The notes under the pieces were generated by a model. That model was given only the letters and a program-made list of their open reading frames with translations, was not told the origin of the DNA and searched no databases. The position numbers were made by a program, and so were the translations under genes. Of a DNA stretch of 64,000 nucleotides, positions 12,100-23,570 are shown in pieces. Source of the DNA: Saturnia japonica (taxonomy: Eukaryota; Arthropoda; Insecta; Lepidoptera; Saturniidae). Location: the NCBI GenBank assembly GCA_033032175.1, contig CM065311.1, positions 1,543,190 to 1,607,189 on the forward strand. The letters are read 5' to 3'. Within the stretch, counting starts at the first letter, position 1. Each line of letters begins with the position of its first letter.

Positions 12100-12507
12100 C
12101 TGGCTGTGCCCGCAGCTCGACTCATGGGACTATAGAATGCCGTCGACCGGACACCCATGTGAATCGTATTGTGATAATGCTTATTGTGGGGGATCCTTAA
12201 AAGATAGACATATGCTCTCGCTGACTTTTTTGTTTGTCATTTTAAGTTAATTAATTTGATATAACTATATCTCTTATGGTTTACGCAGCGTACTTCTTAT
12301 AAAATCAGCTGTCTGCCAGTGAAAGTCCTGCCTAATTCGCTCTAACCGTTTCGGAGATTACCTGGAACAAACAAACAGACACACAGACAAAAAAATTTAA
12401 AATGGATTTTTTTCTTATAAGTATTGTATACACATAAGACTGCATTTAGTTAAAAAATGTTATTTTTACATTACAAACAGACACGTCAATTTTATTAGCT
12501 GTATAGA
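12100..12507 (-). mobile_element. Helitron-like element, family A, copy 2
   Basis: On the minus strand it starts with TCTATAC (complement of 12501-12507), carries TTACAAACAGACACG in complement near the 5' end and the AATCTCCGAAACGGTTAGAG block, and ends at 12100 where the CTAG terminus has mutated to CCAG. It is about 110 bp shorter than the copy at 51859-52377 because of internal deletions. A 61-codon frame at its end is not a gene. Confidence 0.6.
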
Positions 12508-12649
12508 TTAAATTGAGGTCAAATTCTAGCCTAGCAATGTGATAATTGAACCCCTTTTATTTGTTGTTTTGAATGTAACTTGCGACAAATTTGATTTACT
12601 CCAAATACAAGTCTTTATTCACTAAAGGTCGACATCCATCCTTGTTAAA

Positions 12650-12840
12650 TGCCATACATCACAACCTACGGGCGACTATGCTAGCGTGCACCATAAATAT
12701 GCGATACGTCATCGCTGAGCACAACGGGGCCGAAACGCCGCGATTCGCGATATCGTTTATAACGTTATAAATAACGCGATATGTGGACGCGACACCTACT
12801 TACATACGTGCGGCGGGCGTTTGAAACTTAGAAAGTGAAT
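12650..12840. promoter_or_regulatory. CpG-rich patch with a perfect 16-bp palindrome
   Basis: A locally GC-rich, CpG-rich segment contains GCCGAAACGCCGCGATTCGC. Next to it is the perfect palindrome TTTATAACGTTATAAA at 12756-12771. Neither recurs in the window, which argues against a repeat. Conserved regulatory DNA or a promoter is possible but unproven. No coding frame is supported. Confidence 0.3.
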
Positions 12841-12844
12841 TTCA

Positions 12845-13890
12845 AATACATACTGTCTTAGATGTGAATCTATCAATAAAATATTAGGTACATGTAAACA
12901 AAATTACCAAGACTATATGTAATTTTTAAATAAACCTTTTTTTTTGTTATTTTGAATTTATTGAAATAAAAAAAACAATAGTCATAATTTAAATTAATTT
13001 AAACTAGTTACCGTTTAAGAAAACTTAATTGGTATATTTTGTTATGCGAAGTATTCTGAAGTCTTAAAAAAATTAGATGTAGAAGTACAAGTTAAGAAAA
13101 ACAAAACATGGCAATTTTGCTGTAACAAAAAATACATCTACTACATTTTTCAAAGAAATAGCACTAATGTACTGGAACATCTCTAGTGGCAATAAGAAGA
13201 TGAGGGTAGTTACTAGAAAATAGCTTCACTAATTAAAAAGTAAAAAGATGTTTTAGATCAGTTTTAAATATAAATTTTAATGCTATATAAAATAATAACA
13301 ATAACATTTAGAAAATTATTACTTCCGCAACTAATCTGCAAGTATCACTTAGATCTTAAACTATATCAATATGTAGGTAATTAAAATGTACAGTGCACTA
13401 AACTTTGCTCGTCCTCTAAAGGCTATAACGTATCGATTAAACCACTTATGGGGCTTTTCACCTTTAGGTCTTTTATGAAGATGCCGCCAACATTAAAGCA
13501 AAATTTCGACTTATTCATTCGAGAATTCCGTATTTTAAAGTACGCCTGAATTATTCAACGGTTTTCGCTTTTAAATCTGCCAAATATATCAGATGTTCTG
13601 ACAGTGAGGTTCGCAGACTCTGCGATATGAGATGTGATGAGGTGGCTCGTATACATCACTTATGAGGAAAATGAATATGGTGATAAATACCAGTACCGCA
13701 ATCCTGTTATTGCATCGTCGGGTTCCGATTAGTTTGAGGTGCGGGGTGGTATCCTCGTTACGAGAAGGTGTTCTTTAATTCGATGATAAACATAATTATA
13801 CACGTTATGTGAAATTGTCTTGTTTTTTAATACGCCTCTATGTTTTTAAATTCTTTATAGATTTAGCGTTCTGACCAGAATCCCAATTTT
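12845..13890. other. Unique AT-rich stretch, nothing recognised
   Basis: No gene seen. The part from 13430 to 13770 is somewhat richer in G+C and may be a very old element, but no second copy was found. Confidence 0.3.
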
Positions 13891-13894
13891 TTTT

Positions 13895-14165
13895 GGTTAC
13901 TGGTCTTACTGTTAGCCTGAGGGGCCCTATTAAAACACAGAGCCGTTGATGGTCTTTACAGCCTTACCGGGCTTGAGGGCGAGCAATTATGGCATACAGC
14001 CGCAAAAGCGTGGGCAACAAGCGCGCAAGGGTGCCAAAGTGGCCGGACCTCGGCTTGGGCTGTTGCCGCGATTGCAAAGAAGTCGCGATTTGACTAATGC
14101 CCTATCCGTAAGATTCGAGCTAAACTAACATATACATATATATATGTCCCTGCCTTCTGGGAGGA
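13895..14165 (+). repeat. Dispersed repeat family H, copy 1
   Basis: The order of blocks is TCTTACTGTTAGCCTGAGGG, GCCGTTGATGGTCTTTACAG, CGGGCTTGAGG, GGGTGCCAAAGTGGCC, CGCGATTTGACTAATGCCCT, then a (TA)n tract and TCCCTGCCTTCTGGGAGGAA. The same order is present at 44935-45215, with partial copies at 20725-20805, 36155-36225 and 62330-62425. It is relatively GC-rich for this window and has a 60-codon open frame. It may be the 3' end of a LINE whose pol C-terminus has decayed. Class not determined. Confidence 0.65.
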
Positions 14166-14284
14166 AGTGGGATAGTGATCTGAAATAATATAATCTACAC
14201 TAATTAGCGCAAAAAAGAAAAAAATGGTTCCTTACAGAACCTATGCCTAAAGTTAAATGATGTTGTGTCCTAAGATAGATAAAA

Positions 14285-14445
14285 CGTTAAGCCTAATAGA
14301 AGGACTGGCTCTTAAGTACAGCGGCCGGAACACACACTATAGGTGCTGGCGACAGAATTTCATCTTGAGGGTGGAAGCTAGAGAGTCGGGCAAGAAAATA
14401 TCGCCTTACCACCATGCTATGGAGTCATAACGATGTTTTCCGTCA
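14285..14445 (-). mobile_element. tRNA-derived SINE S1, body fragment (minus strand)
   Basis: In complement this matches the body of the S1 SINE seen at 21425-21720 and 45606-45900: an AACATCGTTATGAC block, CATGGTGGTAAGGCG, CTAGCTTCCACCCTCAAGAT and a ACTTAAGAGCCAGTCCTTCT block. The tRNA-like head is missing. Short CpG-rich text at 14520-14740 beside it is unassigned. Confidence 0.6.
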
Positions 14446-14449
14446 ACGT

Positions 14450-16015
14450 TAATAACGTTTCCTTAAAGTTATACAAAATATTTAACTATTGTTATTACGG
14501 ATATAATTACGAAGCATTCGAGATCAATTTTTCGATTGGTGTGCAGAATAGCCGCTTGGATTTATTTCGGGATGCCTCTCCGGTGTTCGGCCTCATTCAG
14601 GTACTGTTACGTTATCGGGAACGTAGAATTTATGACTAGTCTCAAGGGATCGTACATCGCAAGCCACAGGGGGTTTGGCACAATTACTCTTTGACCGAGT
14701 TTGATCCTTACGGGACTTTGAATAATTATGCATGTTATGGTAGGCAAAGATTATAAATATTTTTTTTTTGAAAATATTATAGAGAAATATTTTTTTCTAT
14801 AATTCATTTAATTAAGCATTTTTAAATACTTATTCATTAAAGTCTGTCTAATAATATTTTTGGGTTTCTCCGAAACTAATAATAGTAAATGATCTTATTT
14901 AAATAGTATTTACATTTATTTATTACTAAAACATTATAATACAATTTTTAACTTCTAAGTTAGGAAGAGGGGATTTGTGTTTTATTTATCACCTTTTATT
15001 TTTCATAATTGAAGATTATTTTATCTAGTTAAACTTTATATATATATAGTTCGTGGAAATTGAAAAATAATTCATCTGATTTCAATTAAATGGAGTATTG
15101 CGTCTAAAGTTTTAAAGTAGTCCTTCTATATAGAAAACCTATTGAACGAGGTACGAGGTTTCAATTGATTATATATTTAAACCTATATCTTAAATTCAAA
15201 TTTATTTATTATACACAAGATTACACACAGTTAAACAATGACTTCCAAACTAAGCCAATTTTTATTAAAATTCTTTTTTTTTTTCACTGCATTTTACATT
15301 TTTATACCTATGAAGGCAAACCGCACCCATACTTAAATTCACAAAAGTTTAACGGTAATCGAAATAATATCGCAAGGAGTCACGCACCGACGCAAGACGT
15401 CCGTGTAACCGAACACTACATTCCCTTATAAATATACAAATAAACTTTTTCTCAAAATATTTTGCGTTTTTTAAATGGGCGCTATCTCATACTTTTATTA
15501 ACGCTACAAGTTTTATCGACTGCAAATACAAGTTTGTCGAGATTCACCAAAAATTCACCTCCTACACGTTTATACCAGCGAGAAAAGTTATTTCTGTCTG
15601 TCACATTAACTGCTAAGAGAACCGTTAAGTATAATTTTTTTACAATGTAGCTTTTATCAATATATACAAAAAAAAAAGAAAGTTATTAAGAGTAATAAAT
15701 GTTAGCGACTTTATAAAGTTTATTTTTATTAATCAGTGCGCTATCAAATTTTTCAATAAATAGAATACACTTTCTTTTTTAAATTACCATTGTCAATATT
15801 ATTTTATTATAATATTTTTGCAAAGTGATGGCAAAGTACGGTAAGCACGGTAAAATCCTAAAAGAGCCACCACAAAGCGATCTCTTGATCGGCAGTCCGT
15901 CGACGGTTGTCTGCAAATATCTCGGCAGTTGGATATACACCGACTCATTCCGAATAGTTACAATACAAAAGAGAGTCATTCTGACAGTTTTATCACCATT
16001 TGCACGGTGATTTGC
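14450..16015. other. Mostly unique AT-rich stretch
   Basis: Frames of 60-88 codons at 14433-14639, 15165-15431, 15462-15650 and 15825-16010 are open but match nothing I recognise. The segment 15825-15990 is less AT-rich than its flanks and might be an exon or a conserved element. I cannot support either. Confidence 0.3.
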
Positions 16016-16019
16016 ACAC

Positions 16020-16145
16020 TACCACCTCGCTTGATTATTGGTTATACTCCGGGTAATCGCTATGGATGGTATTGCACGTGGTGTGTGGTGGTCGCGGTTC
16101 CGTCGAACACAATTGTGTCACACACCACCCAGCAAAAGCATACTT
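16020..16145 (+). repeat. Dispersed repeat family I, copy 2
   Basis: The blocks TGTGTGGTGGTCGCGGTTCC and GTCACACACCACCCAG match those at 5185-5285 and 45520-45565. The frame running through it is accidental. Confidence 0.4.
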
Positions 16146-16149
16146 ATAC

Positions 16150-17135
16150 ATTAATTTTTTTTATTGTGATATAAGCTAATCATTTGGCCATAATTTCGCT
16201 AACCTAAAGTAACGATTTGGTCAAAGTAGTATTTTAAGACTACCTACAAAAAGGATAACCTGCTATCAAGTAGAGTTGCCGACAAATTGTCAACTTGAAG
16301 ATGGTATAGACAAGCAGGCTACTCGGAAACTACCGACAGTTTGATAATATTTATAATTATAATTTAGTACCAATTTAATGTTACAATAATATTTTTTAAA
16401 TATAACAAATGATCTTTATGAACCGTGCCCTGAGGCATGCTTTTAAAGTTATTAAAGCATCAAGTTTTTGTTACCGATGTCTGTAATTGATGTCTTCATT
16501 ATGAACAACTCCTCTGAACTGTTGTTCTCTTAAAAATTAACTATAGTTGTATTATTATATTCACACTGTGATTAGTAATATAATAACACATAATATGAAA
16601 ACGCATAATGTATTTGTACTCTTTGATAATTGATTGATTGATTTATCCTTACGTACTACCTACCTATGCTAATATCAAATTGAAACAGTTTGACTGAATA
16701 TAGAATAATAAATAATTTATTGGATTGCACTGATTTCTTGTAAATCAAAATCTAGAATTTTTTGTTGGTTTTTACTTAATTAATCACATTTTTTCACTGT
16801 AATGGATATATTGGAACTAAATTTGCACTGTCTGATGAAAAATAAATATAGCAACCCGATCGTGTTTTTGTTTTCTTGGTGACTTGAGATGTTTTCCGAA
16901 CCGGTAGTAGTGTTATAACGTGTATACATAGTGCCTTCACAAATTGAATATAGTATTTTTTTGATATTAAAATGAAATTAATAATAATAATGTTGAACAT
17001 CAATAATATAAAATACAATTTATTACGCACTTATACCTAACTATTATATACTATTAACTATTAACATATTATAAATGCCAAAGATAGTATGTTTGTCCAA
17101 CAGTTACACTCAAACTGTTATATTGATTTTAATGT
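16150..17135. other. Unique AT-rich stretch, nothing recognised
   Basis: No gene, RNA or shared repeat was detected. Confidence 0.35.
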
Positions 17136-17137
17136 AA

Positions 17138-17377
17138 TTAGGCATAGATGTCGATTATGTCGTGAAATAGGACATCAAATTTTGTTTTGTAGTCTAGAAA
17201 AACTGGCCGGTAACAGGGTAAATTATAAACAAAAGATTTGTTCATGAAAAATAGCTCTATAAAAATATTACTTTTAAATAATTCATAAGTATTTCCAGAA
17301 GTCATTTGAGAAGCCCAATGGTTTTTTAAATCGGCAATATTCGATTGATTTTCAAATAAACTTTCATATTTTTGCAT
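17138..17377 (-). CDS. Unrecognised 79-codon open reading frame
   Basis: An ATG-initiated frame of 79 codons with a fairly protein-like composition: three Trp/Cys/Tyr-rich patches, a Met-Gln-Lys-Tyr-Glu-Ser-Leu-Phe-Glu-Asn start and an acidic/hydrophobic end in Asp-Ile-Tyr-Ala. No signal peptide, domain or repeat is apparent, and I do not recognise the family. In AT-rich DNA a frame of this size can be chance. It could also be an exon or a remnant of an integrated element. Its function cannot be stated. Confidence 0.2.
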   Translation of the reverse strand: MQKYESLFENQSNIADLKNHWASQMTSGNTYELFKSNIFIELFFMNKSFVYNLPCYRPVFLDYKTKFDVLFHDIIDIYA

Positions 17378-17379
17378 AT

Positions 17380-17990
17380 CAATGAGTTAAATTGTTACAT
17401 TTGTCGATATTTCATTATATAAGCTAGCTAATACGTATTTTATTGATCAATAAATACTGCAGTGTTAACAATAAATAAATATTTATAACAATTAATTATA
17501 AAAATGTACTCGGGCTGTAAGTTTCGGCTGTTATACATTTCTACGAACTTGTATGCAATTTGTTCGTGCCCGTTCGCCATAACGAAGCTGTAGGGTTATC
17601 GATTGATATTTTATTTTACCAAACATACGTTAATATGATTTATATCATAAGGCATACAATTAATAAATAAAAAAGTGTGTTTCGTTGCTTCCGGTCTTTT
17701 TGAAAGATATTTTGAAAATAACCAATACTACAAGCTGTAAATGTTTGGGCAGGTACAAACTTTTTTTTATAATTCACTAGATCAAAGTCTAGTAAATAAT
17801 CGAAATAATTTTCTAATCTACATTATACCTGCTGCTAATAAATATGATACTTGTTTCATTTCGCTAGTGTTTCGTTGTTAGGTTTATATGTTTAAAATAT
17901 TGTAATTTAATTATCATATTAATTTTACATAAGATACGAATTGTATTGTATCTAATCATATTTGAATTGATAATGCATTAGAGTACTTTC
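17380..17990. other. Unique AT-rich stretch, nothing recognised
   Basis: A short less AT-rich segment at about 17510-17600 stands out mildly. No feature can be named. Confidence 0.3.
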
Positions 17991-17992
17991 TC

Positions 17993-18126
17993 ACGAGTGA
18001 CTTTTGTCACTGTGACGTTTTCGTCACCCATGTCAGTTCTATGGATAAAACTGTTTTGTTACGTCGTTTATATCCATGGGACCAGATAAGGGTGACGGAA
18101 TAGTCACGGTGACAAAAGTCACTCGT
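17993..18126. mobile_element. Small palindromic MITE with ~37-bp inverted repeats
   Basis: The first ~37 bp (starting ACGAGTGACTTTTGTCAC) and the last ~37 bp, in complement (starting ACGAGTGACTTTTGTCACCG), are nearly identical, with a few mismatches. An inner pair (TATGGAT versus ATCCATG) extends the fold. Total length is about 134 bp. No clear target-site duplication is visible, so the superfamily is unknown. No other copy was found in the window. Confidence 0.65.
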
Positions 18127-18259
18127 CTGCGCTAGCAATTAGTATTAGCACGTAAATTTTACGACGATCGACGTGATATCAAAGTTTACAATGAACCTAA
18201 GCTTTCTGCAACGGAACACGTCTTGATGAGACACAGTTTCGTAATAGGTCATCTTTTAG

Positions 18260-18395
18260 TTCTTAGCTACCACTCTCAAGTTGAAAATTTATCTTCAAGC
18301 GCCTATGATGTATTATGGAAGCTGCATTTGAGAGTCCATCCTATTAAAGGCTTAACGTTATGTGGCCAAACTATATTCAAAATGTAAAAAAAGCG
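18260..18395 (+). mobile_element. SINE S1 fragment (plus strand)
   Basis: Matches the S1 body: TTAGCTACCACTCTCAAGTT, a GAAGCTGCATTTGAGAGTCC block, GGCTTAACG and TATGTGGCCAAA. Head and tail are missing or eroded. Confidence 0.55.
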
Positions 18396-18399
18396 TTTG

Positions 18400-18715
18400 T
18401 CTTCATTATAATGAAGCGTAAGCGACATTTGTCTTAATTGCATAAATGAAATATATTATCAAAACTTTAGACTAAAGTTAATTTTTTTTTGATTAAAAAT
18501 CGTGAACATTTAAAAAAAGGGAACTTCTAACGCTTATCTCTTACAACCCTACGAATAAATATTTTCTAGAGGAAGACAGATGTATTGCGGAAGCATTCAT
18601 GGTACAAATATAACGTATTACTTGTGTACTGTATATTTCGTACAACTCATACCGGCACGATCCATAACGGAGTTCCTTGTATGGAAACGCAAATAAAAAA
18701 AAATGAACGCATATA
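18400..18715. other. AT-rich stretch, nothing recognised
   Basis: No supported feature. The 67-codon minus-strand frame at 18541-18744 runs into the adjacent element end and is not credible. Confidence 0.3.
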
Positions 18716-18717
18716 AT

Positions 18718-18765
18718 GATACCAGCCATGCTCCGCGGTTTCACCCGTGATAAATTTACTGCACA
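18718..18765 (-). repeat. Helitron-like terminal motif, family F/G type
   Basis: The motif GCTCCGCGGTTTCACCCGTG matches the GC-rich ends at 43725 and 46820, where CTAG precedes it in one case. Here CTAG is replaced by CCAG. Only the terminus is recognisable. Confidence 0.35.
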
Positions 18766-18769
18766 TACA

Positions 18770-20720
18770 TACAGTATACATTTACTATTTAATTACAACA
18801 TGTTAATTGGACGTATAGTTTGAGAGATAATACAAAATTAAAATAATTCAACACTCGACTTGGGTCTATAATGTCATAGTAGTAGTGACGCGAACGAGCC
18901 GAGCGATGCCGCGATATGACCATCTGGCCACCCGATTAAATATTGTCTATACTGAAGTATTATAAATCATAAATCACTCATTCTTTTCTAAATTATATGG
19001 GGGTGAAACTGAGGGGCACAGCTTGTAATATTATATTTAGAAAATAATAACATTAGACTATTTTTCACTGTTCCGTTTCCCTTTGTTTTAACTCTTCTAG
19101 AATAAATTATAACCTATAAAATCAATTATTATATTTACACTTCTTGACCATTTTTATTTGTTGACTTAAAAAGTAAAATGAACGAACCGAGATTTCAATG
19201 ACGTTCGAAACAAATTGTTCAATATCAGTCTGATATATTTTTTACAAAAAAACAAATTGGGATTAATTTCGGGATCGTGTTGAGAGTAATAGGTTTTTAA
19301 ATGGGTACCTGACGCCGTAATACAATATACGTACGTCTTAACATAAATTTGTATTGCGTTTATTATGCAACAAGTTTTATGTGCAATGATTTATTCCGAA
19401 GTATTATAACGTTACTGTCATTTTAGACGACGACACTTGTCGTTGATGAATTTTAGTTCTGCTTCAAAGTCTTAATTTTTAATTAACTAGATAAATATTT
19501 AATGAATAACTCGAAAGACGGATGAAAGAAAATGTAAAATACAAACGAAAAAATTAGAATATAGAATACCACATTATAATCTGTATTAAAAATAAGATGT
19601 TTTGAATCAATTTCTATGTAAAAATCCTCACAACACTGAGTAAAATCAATAACTTTTAATTACTTGCATATATAAATACGGCAATTAGGAAATCAATTTA
19701 ATCAAAAGGGAATAAGCTTCAATCTGTTATAACTTCTATTTGTATAAATAATAGAACAACTATTACGTAAATTTATCTATATCGTCAGAATGCATACATA
19801 TATATATATATATGTACCTGTATAGTAAAATTGTTAATTTTTAAAGATCTGATTAGTATTGAAAAATTATGAACGCATGCGTATTATTATACATACTGTT
19901 GCTAAGGAACGCCTTTCAAGTTCGAATTCAAATTCAGTATCCCCTTCCAGCTTCCCGATTGAATTTCAAATTGGATCTTTAAACGAAATCGAATTAAAAG
20001 ATAACATTTAACAAAACCTTTTGATTTATACTTTTATTTCAAATAATAATTTATACGCAGGCGATAAATATGTTCAGATGTAATAAGTATATTATATTTT
20101 ATTCAGACTAAAGACTGAAATGTTTTCTCATTATTATTTCAGGATATGGCAAAATAATTTATTGCTTATATATTGTATGTATACATCATTTAATATAGGT
20201 TATGAAAAACCTCTTTAACTCTGTTACTTATTATATGATTTTTAATCAACTTCACAAAAAGTAGAAGGTTCTAAATTCGAATGTATATTTATTTAATGGA
20301 TGTTCAGCCATAACTTCTTTGTTTATGAACCAATTTTATTAATAATTATTTTTCGTTAGAAAGGAGATACCTCAAGGGTGTGTTCCCATTGTAATTTCAA
20401 TACTATTGGACCCTCGTCTTTGAAAAAAGAAATGCTTTAAAAAAACATTTCTAAATACGTCATAATAATTTTTGTTATCGTAGCACAGCGTAATATCTTT
20501 ATTGTTAGAACGAGTTAGTGAGTTTTTGTGACATTTCAAAATGCATTCTATCAGTTTATATTTACAATCCACTTCACTTAAGCACAATAACCAATCAATT
20601 ATCACGACAAACGCCACCAAAATTACATATTATAGGTTCAAAAACCTAAGTTAATGAATTAGAAATAAAATCCACAACATGTCGCTTCAAGATCCCGTTA
20701 AATTACTTGGTATCATAAAT
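18770..20720. other. Unique AT-rich stretch; TA microsatellite
   Basis: A (TA)n tract is at about 19797-19812. A CpG-rich patch at 18890-18945 (GACGCGAACGAGCCGAGCGA) is isolated. No gene is supported. The 82-codon minus-strand frame at 20372-20620 is unrecognised. Confidence 0.35.
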
Positions 20721-20724
20721 GTAT

Positions 20725-20805
20725 TTATTGTCACCACGGTGAAGCTGTATAAATCGTATGAGGCTTCAGGGCCCTTATGGCTAACCGTATAATCAGTATT
20801 TCTAA
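20725..20805 (-). repeat. Dispersed repeat family H, partial copy 2
   Basis: In complement this reads GTTAGCCATAAGGGCCCTGA, then ATACAGCTTCACCG. This is the left end of family H as at 13895 and 44935. It lies about 60 bp left of a LINE fragment. Confidence 0.5.
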
Positions 20806-20864
20806 TAAATAAGTATTTATTAGCAATACGTGAATGAATGAATATTAATGATAATAGTGAACGA

Positions 20865-20975
20865 AGCTGTGGAATTGTTTTCCGGTCAGTATATTCCTTC
20901 TTTCCTACAATATGGAGTCCTTCAAACATAATGTGAAGAGACATTTGAGCAGGCCAGCATGACAGTGATGACTGA
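20865..20975 (+). pseudogene. LINE pol C-terminal scrap (Jockey/CR1-type)
   Basis: Translation gives Lys-Leu-Trp-Asn-Cys-Phe-Pro-Val and Tyr-Asn-Met-Glu-Ser-Phe-Lys-His-Asn-Val-Lys-Arg-His-Leu. This is the recurring Leu-Trp-Asn...Phe-Lys-Arg...Leu end of such elements, also seen at 3025-3245. About 35 codons survive. The 103-codon minus-strand frame covering this region is antisense to repeats. Confidence 0.5.
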
Positions 20976-21424
20976 CATGATGACGATGACCATGCCATTG
21001 GATTATACTGTACACCATCAAGTACAGTGTAGTGTAGTTGCCCAGGTCAGGTTGCTACTTTGACATAGTTCGATAAAAATAAGGTTGAATAAGGCGAGAC
21101 CAAAAACGGAATATACTAATGTGCGTATTATTTTGTTGATTTTCTTTGTTATGTGAATTAAATCCAAGTTCAATAGACGTAACCACAATTAAACATTAAA
21201 CTACAGTTTAAAAATGTACATTTTACGAAAATAAGCGGTATTTGCTTTGATTAAACGATGTACGTCAGCCGATACAGGCCGATAATACATATGAAAATAA
21301 TATCGTATCCCTATCTCGTTCTAACAGAAACGTATATTTTTTATTTCGAGTTGCCGATATATATATGTACCTACATTAAATTTATACTTGGTATATACTG
21401 AACTGATTACATTTTTTTTTTGAG

Positions 21425-21720
21425 GCATTTATGGCTGAGATTGTAGCGTGCACGGATTCCGCGTCGGTCGACAAGAGTTCGAATCCTTGCAGTGAGCCTG
21501 AGTTTGCGATAAAGGAAACATTATGATGAAAATATACCATGGTGATAGGGCTCTTTCTAATGCCCACCTGGCTCTCGCTAGCTACCACTCTGAAGGTCCC
21601 GGGAACTGCACTTGAGAGCCAGTCTTCCACTAGGCTTAGCGTGCAACCATCTTCGGCCACATCGTCACTTAAGATAAGGTGAGATTATGGCCACAACGCT
21701 AAACATAAACGATAAAAAAA
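21425..21720 (+). mobile_element. tRNA-derived SINE S1, near full length, copy 1
   Basis: A tRNA-like head carries a Pol III A box (TGGCTGAGATTGTAGCG from 21432) and B box (GAGTTCGAATCC, 21475-21486). It is followed by a ~230-bp body (TGAGCCTGAG, CATGGTGATAGGG, CTAGCTACCACTCTGAAGGT, ACTTGAGAGCCAGTCTTCCA, GGCCACATCGTCA) and a short A-rich tail. The head and body match 45606-45900. SINEs are transcribed by RNA polymerase III and mobilised by a partner LINE. The 92-codon minus-strand frame over it is an antisense artefact. Confidence 0.8.
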
Positions 21721-21724
21721 TTAA

Positions 21725-22275
21725 TCTGCTAATTTCTAAAGAAATGCAAGGGCTGTCTTTTTTCAGCTGGGACTTGAACGCAATTTCTTACTATTTAGCG
21801 TTTACAAACTAGGCAAATAAGATTATATTAAATTGTCTACGGACGGCAAAGTAAGGACCGCATGATGTCAGCAAGCTAAAAAGGAAAATATAATGTCCAG
21901 GGGGTCAATGAACTCTCAACACCTTAAAAGTACCACTGACCGTGGGCCTACCATATGAATAATGTGTGAGGGAATAAAATTTGCTCTGTAATTAAAGCTT
22001 TTTTTTTAGTTACAATTGGTAGGCGTTGCACTTAACGCTGTCGGATTAATCGTAAAGTGACTGGTGTTTTATTTTTCGGTTTACCAAAAAATTATTATCA
22101 AGAGAGGAAGACGAATTTAAACTTAAATTCAAAAATAAGTTTTAACGTAAGACTATTTTTTGTTTACTACTCCCGGATATAAATAAAGAAATTGAAGTTA
22201 TAAATAGATATAAATATAAATAAATAGGTAATGTGTAAATGATAACGTGGCTGAATATGGTATACGCTAAGCATA
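21725..22275. other. AT-rich stretch, nothing recognised
   Basis: No gene, RNA or shared repeat was identified. Confidence 0.3.
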
Positions 22276-22279
22276 GGGG

Positions 22280-22355
22280 GTAACTGGCATTTTATAGCTT
22301 TTGGTGTTTAAAGATAGATTTTCATCTTGGATGTGGTAGCTTGCCAGGTGGACAT
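22280..22355 (-). mobile_element. SINE S1 short fragment (minus strand)
   Basis: In complement: CCACCTGGCAAGCTACCACA, then TCCAAGATGAAAATCTATCT and AACACCAAAAGC. This is the central S1 block. About 75 bp remain. Confidence 0.45.
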
Positions 22356-22359
22356 CACT

Positions 22360-23380
22360 TAATTGCTTTACTAACATACAAACAGTACACTACAATCCTA
22401 TAAAAACCAATCATGTAGAAATTTCTACTATGGAGGACTATGTTCAAAAGCCTGGTACAAGTACGTGTTGCTAGCAGTACCCTTTAGTCCTGCTACTCAT
22501 GCTCTTGGTAGAAATATCATTGGATATAAAAGTACTAAAAACGGTTCTATCACATTGAAATCAATTAAATATACGGTATAATATTAAATTCTTTTAATCA
22601 AAATGTTATGCTTTTAAATTAAATATGCATAAAAGATATATGTTTCTTTAAAATATAAGTTACAGAGTAATTTGTATCGATTTAATAATCATTTGTTACA
22701 CAACTCCAATAATCTTTATAATATTAAGCATTCACTATTCTGATAAGATAGCCCCAATTAATAAATATATTATAACATCCATACGATACTGATTCTAAAC
22801 GGCTCGAAGCGAAGACCATTTAGATGATTACGTTTGGTGAGTAGTGATACTTATTGGTTATGAGATACTTTATTCTAATTGATTTAAAATATGATTAACA
22901 AATTGAAATAAATTGGCTATAGAGCACTATGGCTCTGAAGCCATAAGAAAAGGTGAGTGCATCCAACTAAAACACAAACCGGAGAAAAAAAAAGAGTATA
23001 GATCTGAAAATCTTTAAAAATATGTTTTTTTAAATGTATATACTTTTGTCTCTTTAGACTAACTGTAATTCGAAAATGAATGCTTGTAGGAAAACAAAAA
23101 AAAATCTATTAGTTGCGCCTTTTTTTCCTTGTTCACAGTATAACTCAATTTTGATAAAATTGACAGATGCGCAGTATACGGCAGAGGACGGCATTGTAAA
23201 AGCTATATTAAAGTTAACATTATTAATAATTTAGTTTTATAAATGTTCAAATAAAAATCATATGCAGTACACAAATGATTTACATCTTAAGGACTGCAGT
23301 AACTCCGAATAAAAATATAAAAGTTTTACCTTTTTGATAAATTGACGTATTTTTGATGAATTTAACAATTGATCTTCGTT
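22360..23380. other. AT-rich stretch, nothing firm
   Basis: The part at 22400-22520 (around AGTACCCTTTAGTCCTGCTA) may be an old dispersed repeat but has no partner in the window. No gene is supported. Confidence 0.3.
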
Positions 23381-23384
23381 TCCA

Positions 23385-23570
23385 TTTGTAATTTATATCT
23401 TATTATATTAAGTGAGCAATTCTTGTATGTATGTATATGTGTAATTGGTTTCTCGGAAACGGCTCCAACAATTTCGATGAAATTTTGTATTCAGATAATG
23501 TTTTGCATTACACAAATTTATCTAGAGAGGTTTTGCTCGGTCGCTCAGATATTATAATATAAATGTCAAG
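23385..23570 (+). repeat. Dispersed repeat family L, copy 1
   Basis: The blocks TGAGCAATTCTTGTATGTAT, TTTCTCGGAAACGGCTCCAA and TTTCGATGAAATTTTGTATT recur in order at 56860-56990. It is a non-coding dispersed repeat of a kind frequent in Lepidoptera. Class unknown. Confidence 0.5.

Noticed and set aside
19797..19812. Origin or structural role for the TA tract
   Set aside because: It is an ordinary short microsatellite in AT-rich DNA.
21382..21660. 92-codon minus-strand open frame
   Set aside because: It lies antisense over SINE S1. The openness follows from the SINE sequence, and the peptide resembles no protein family.
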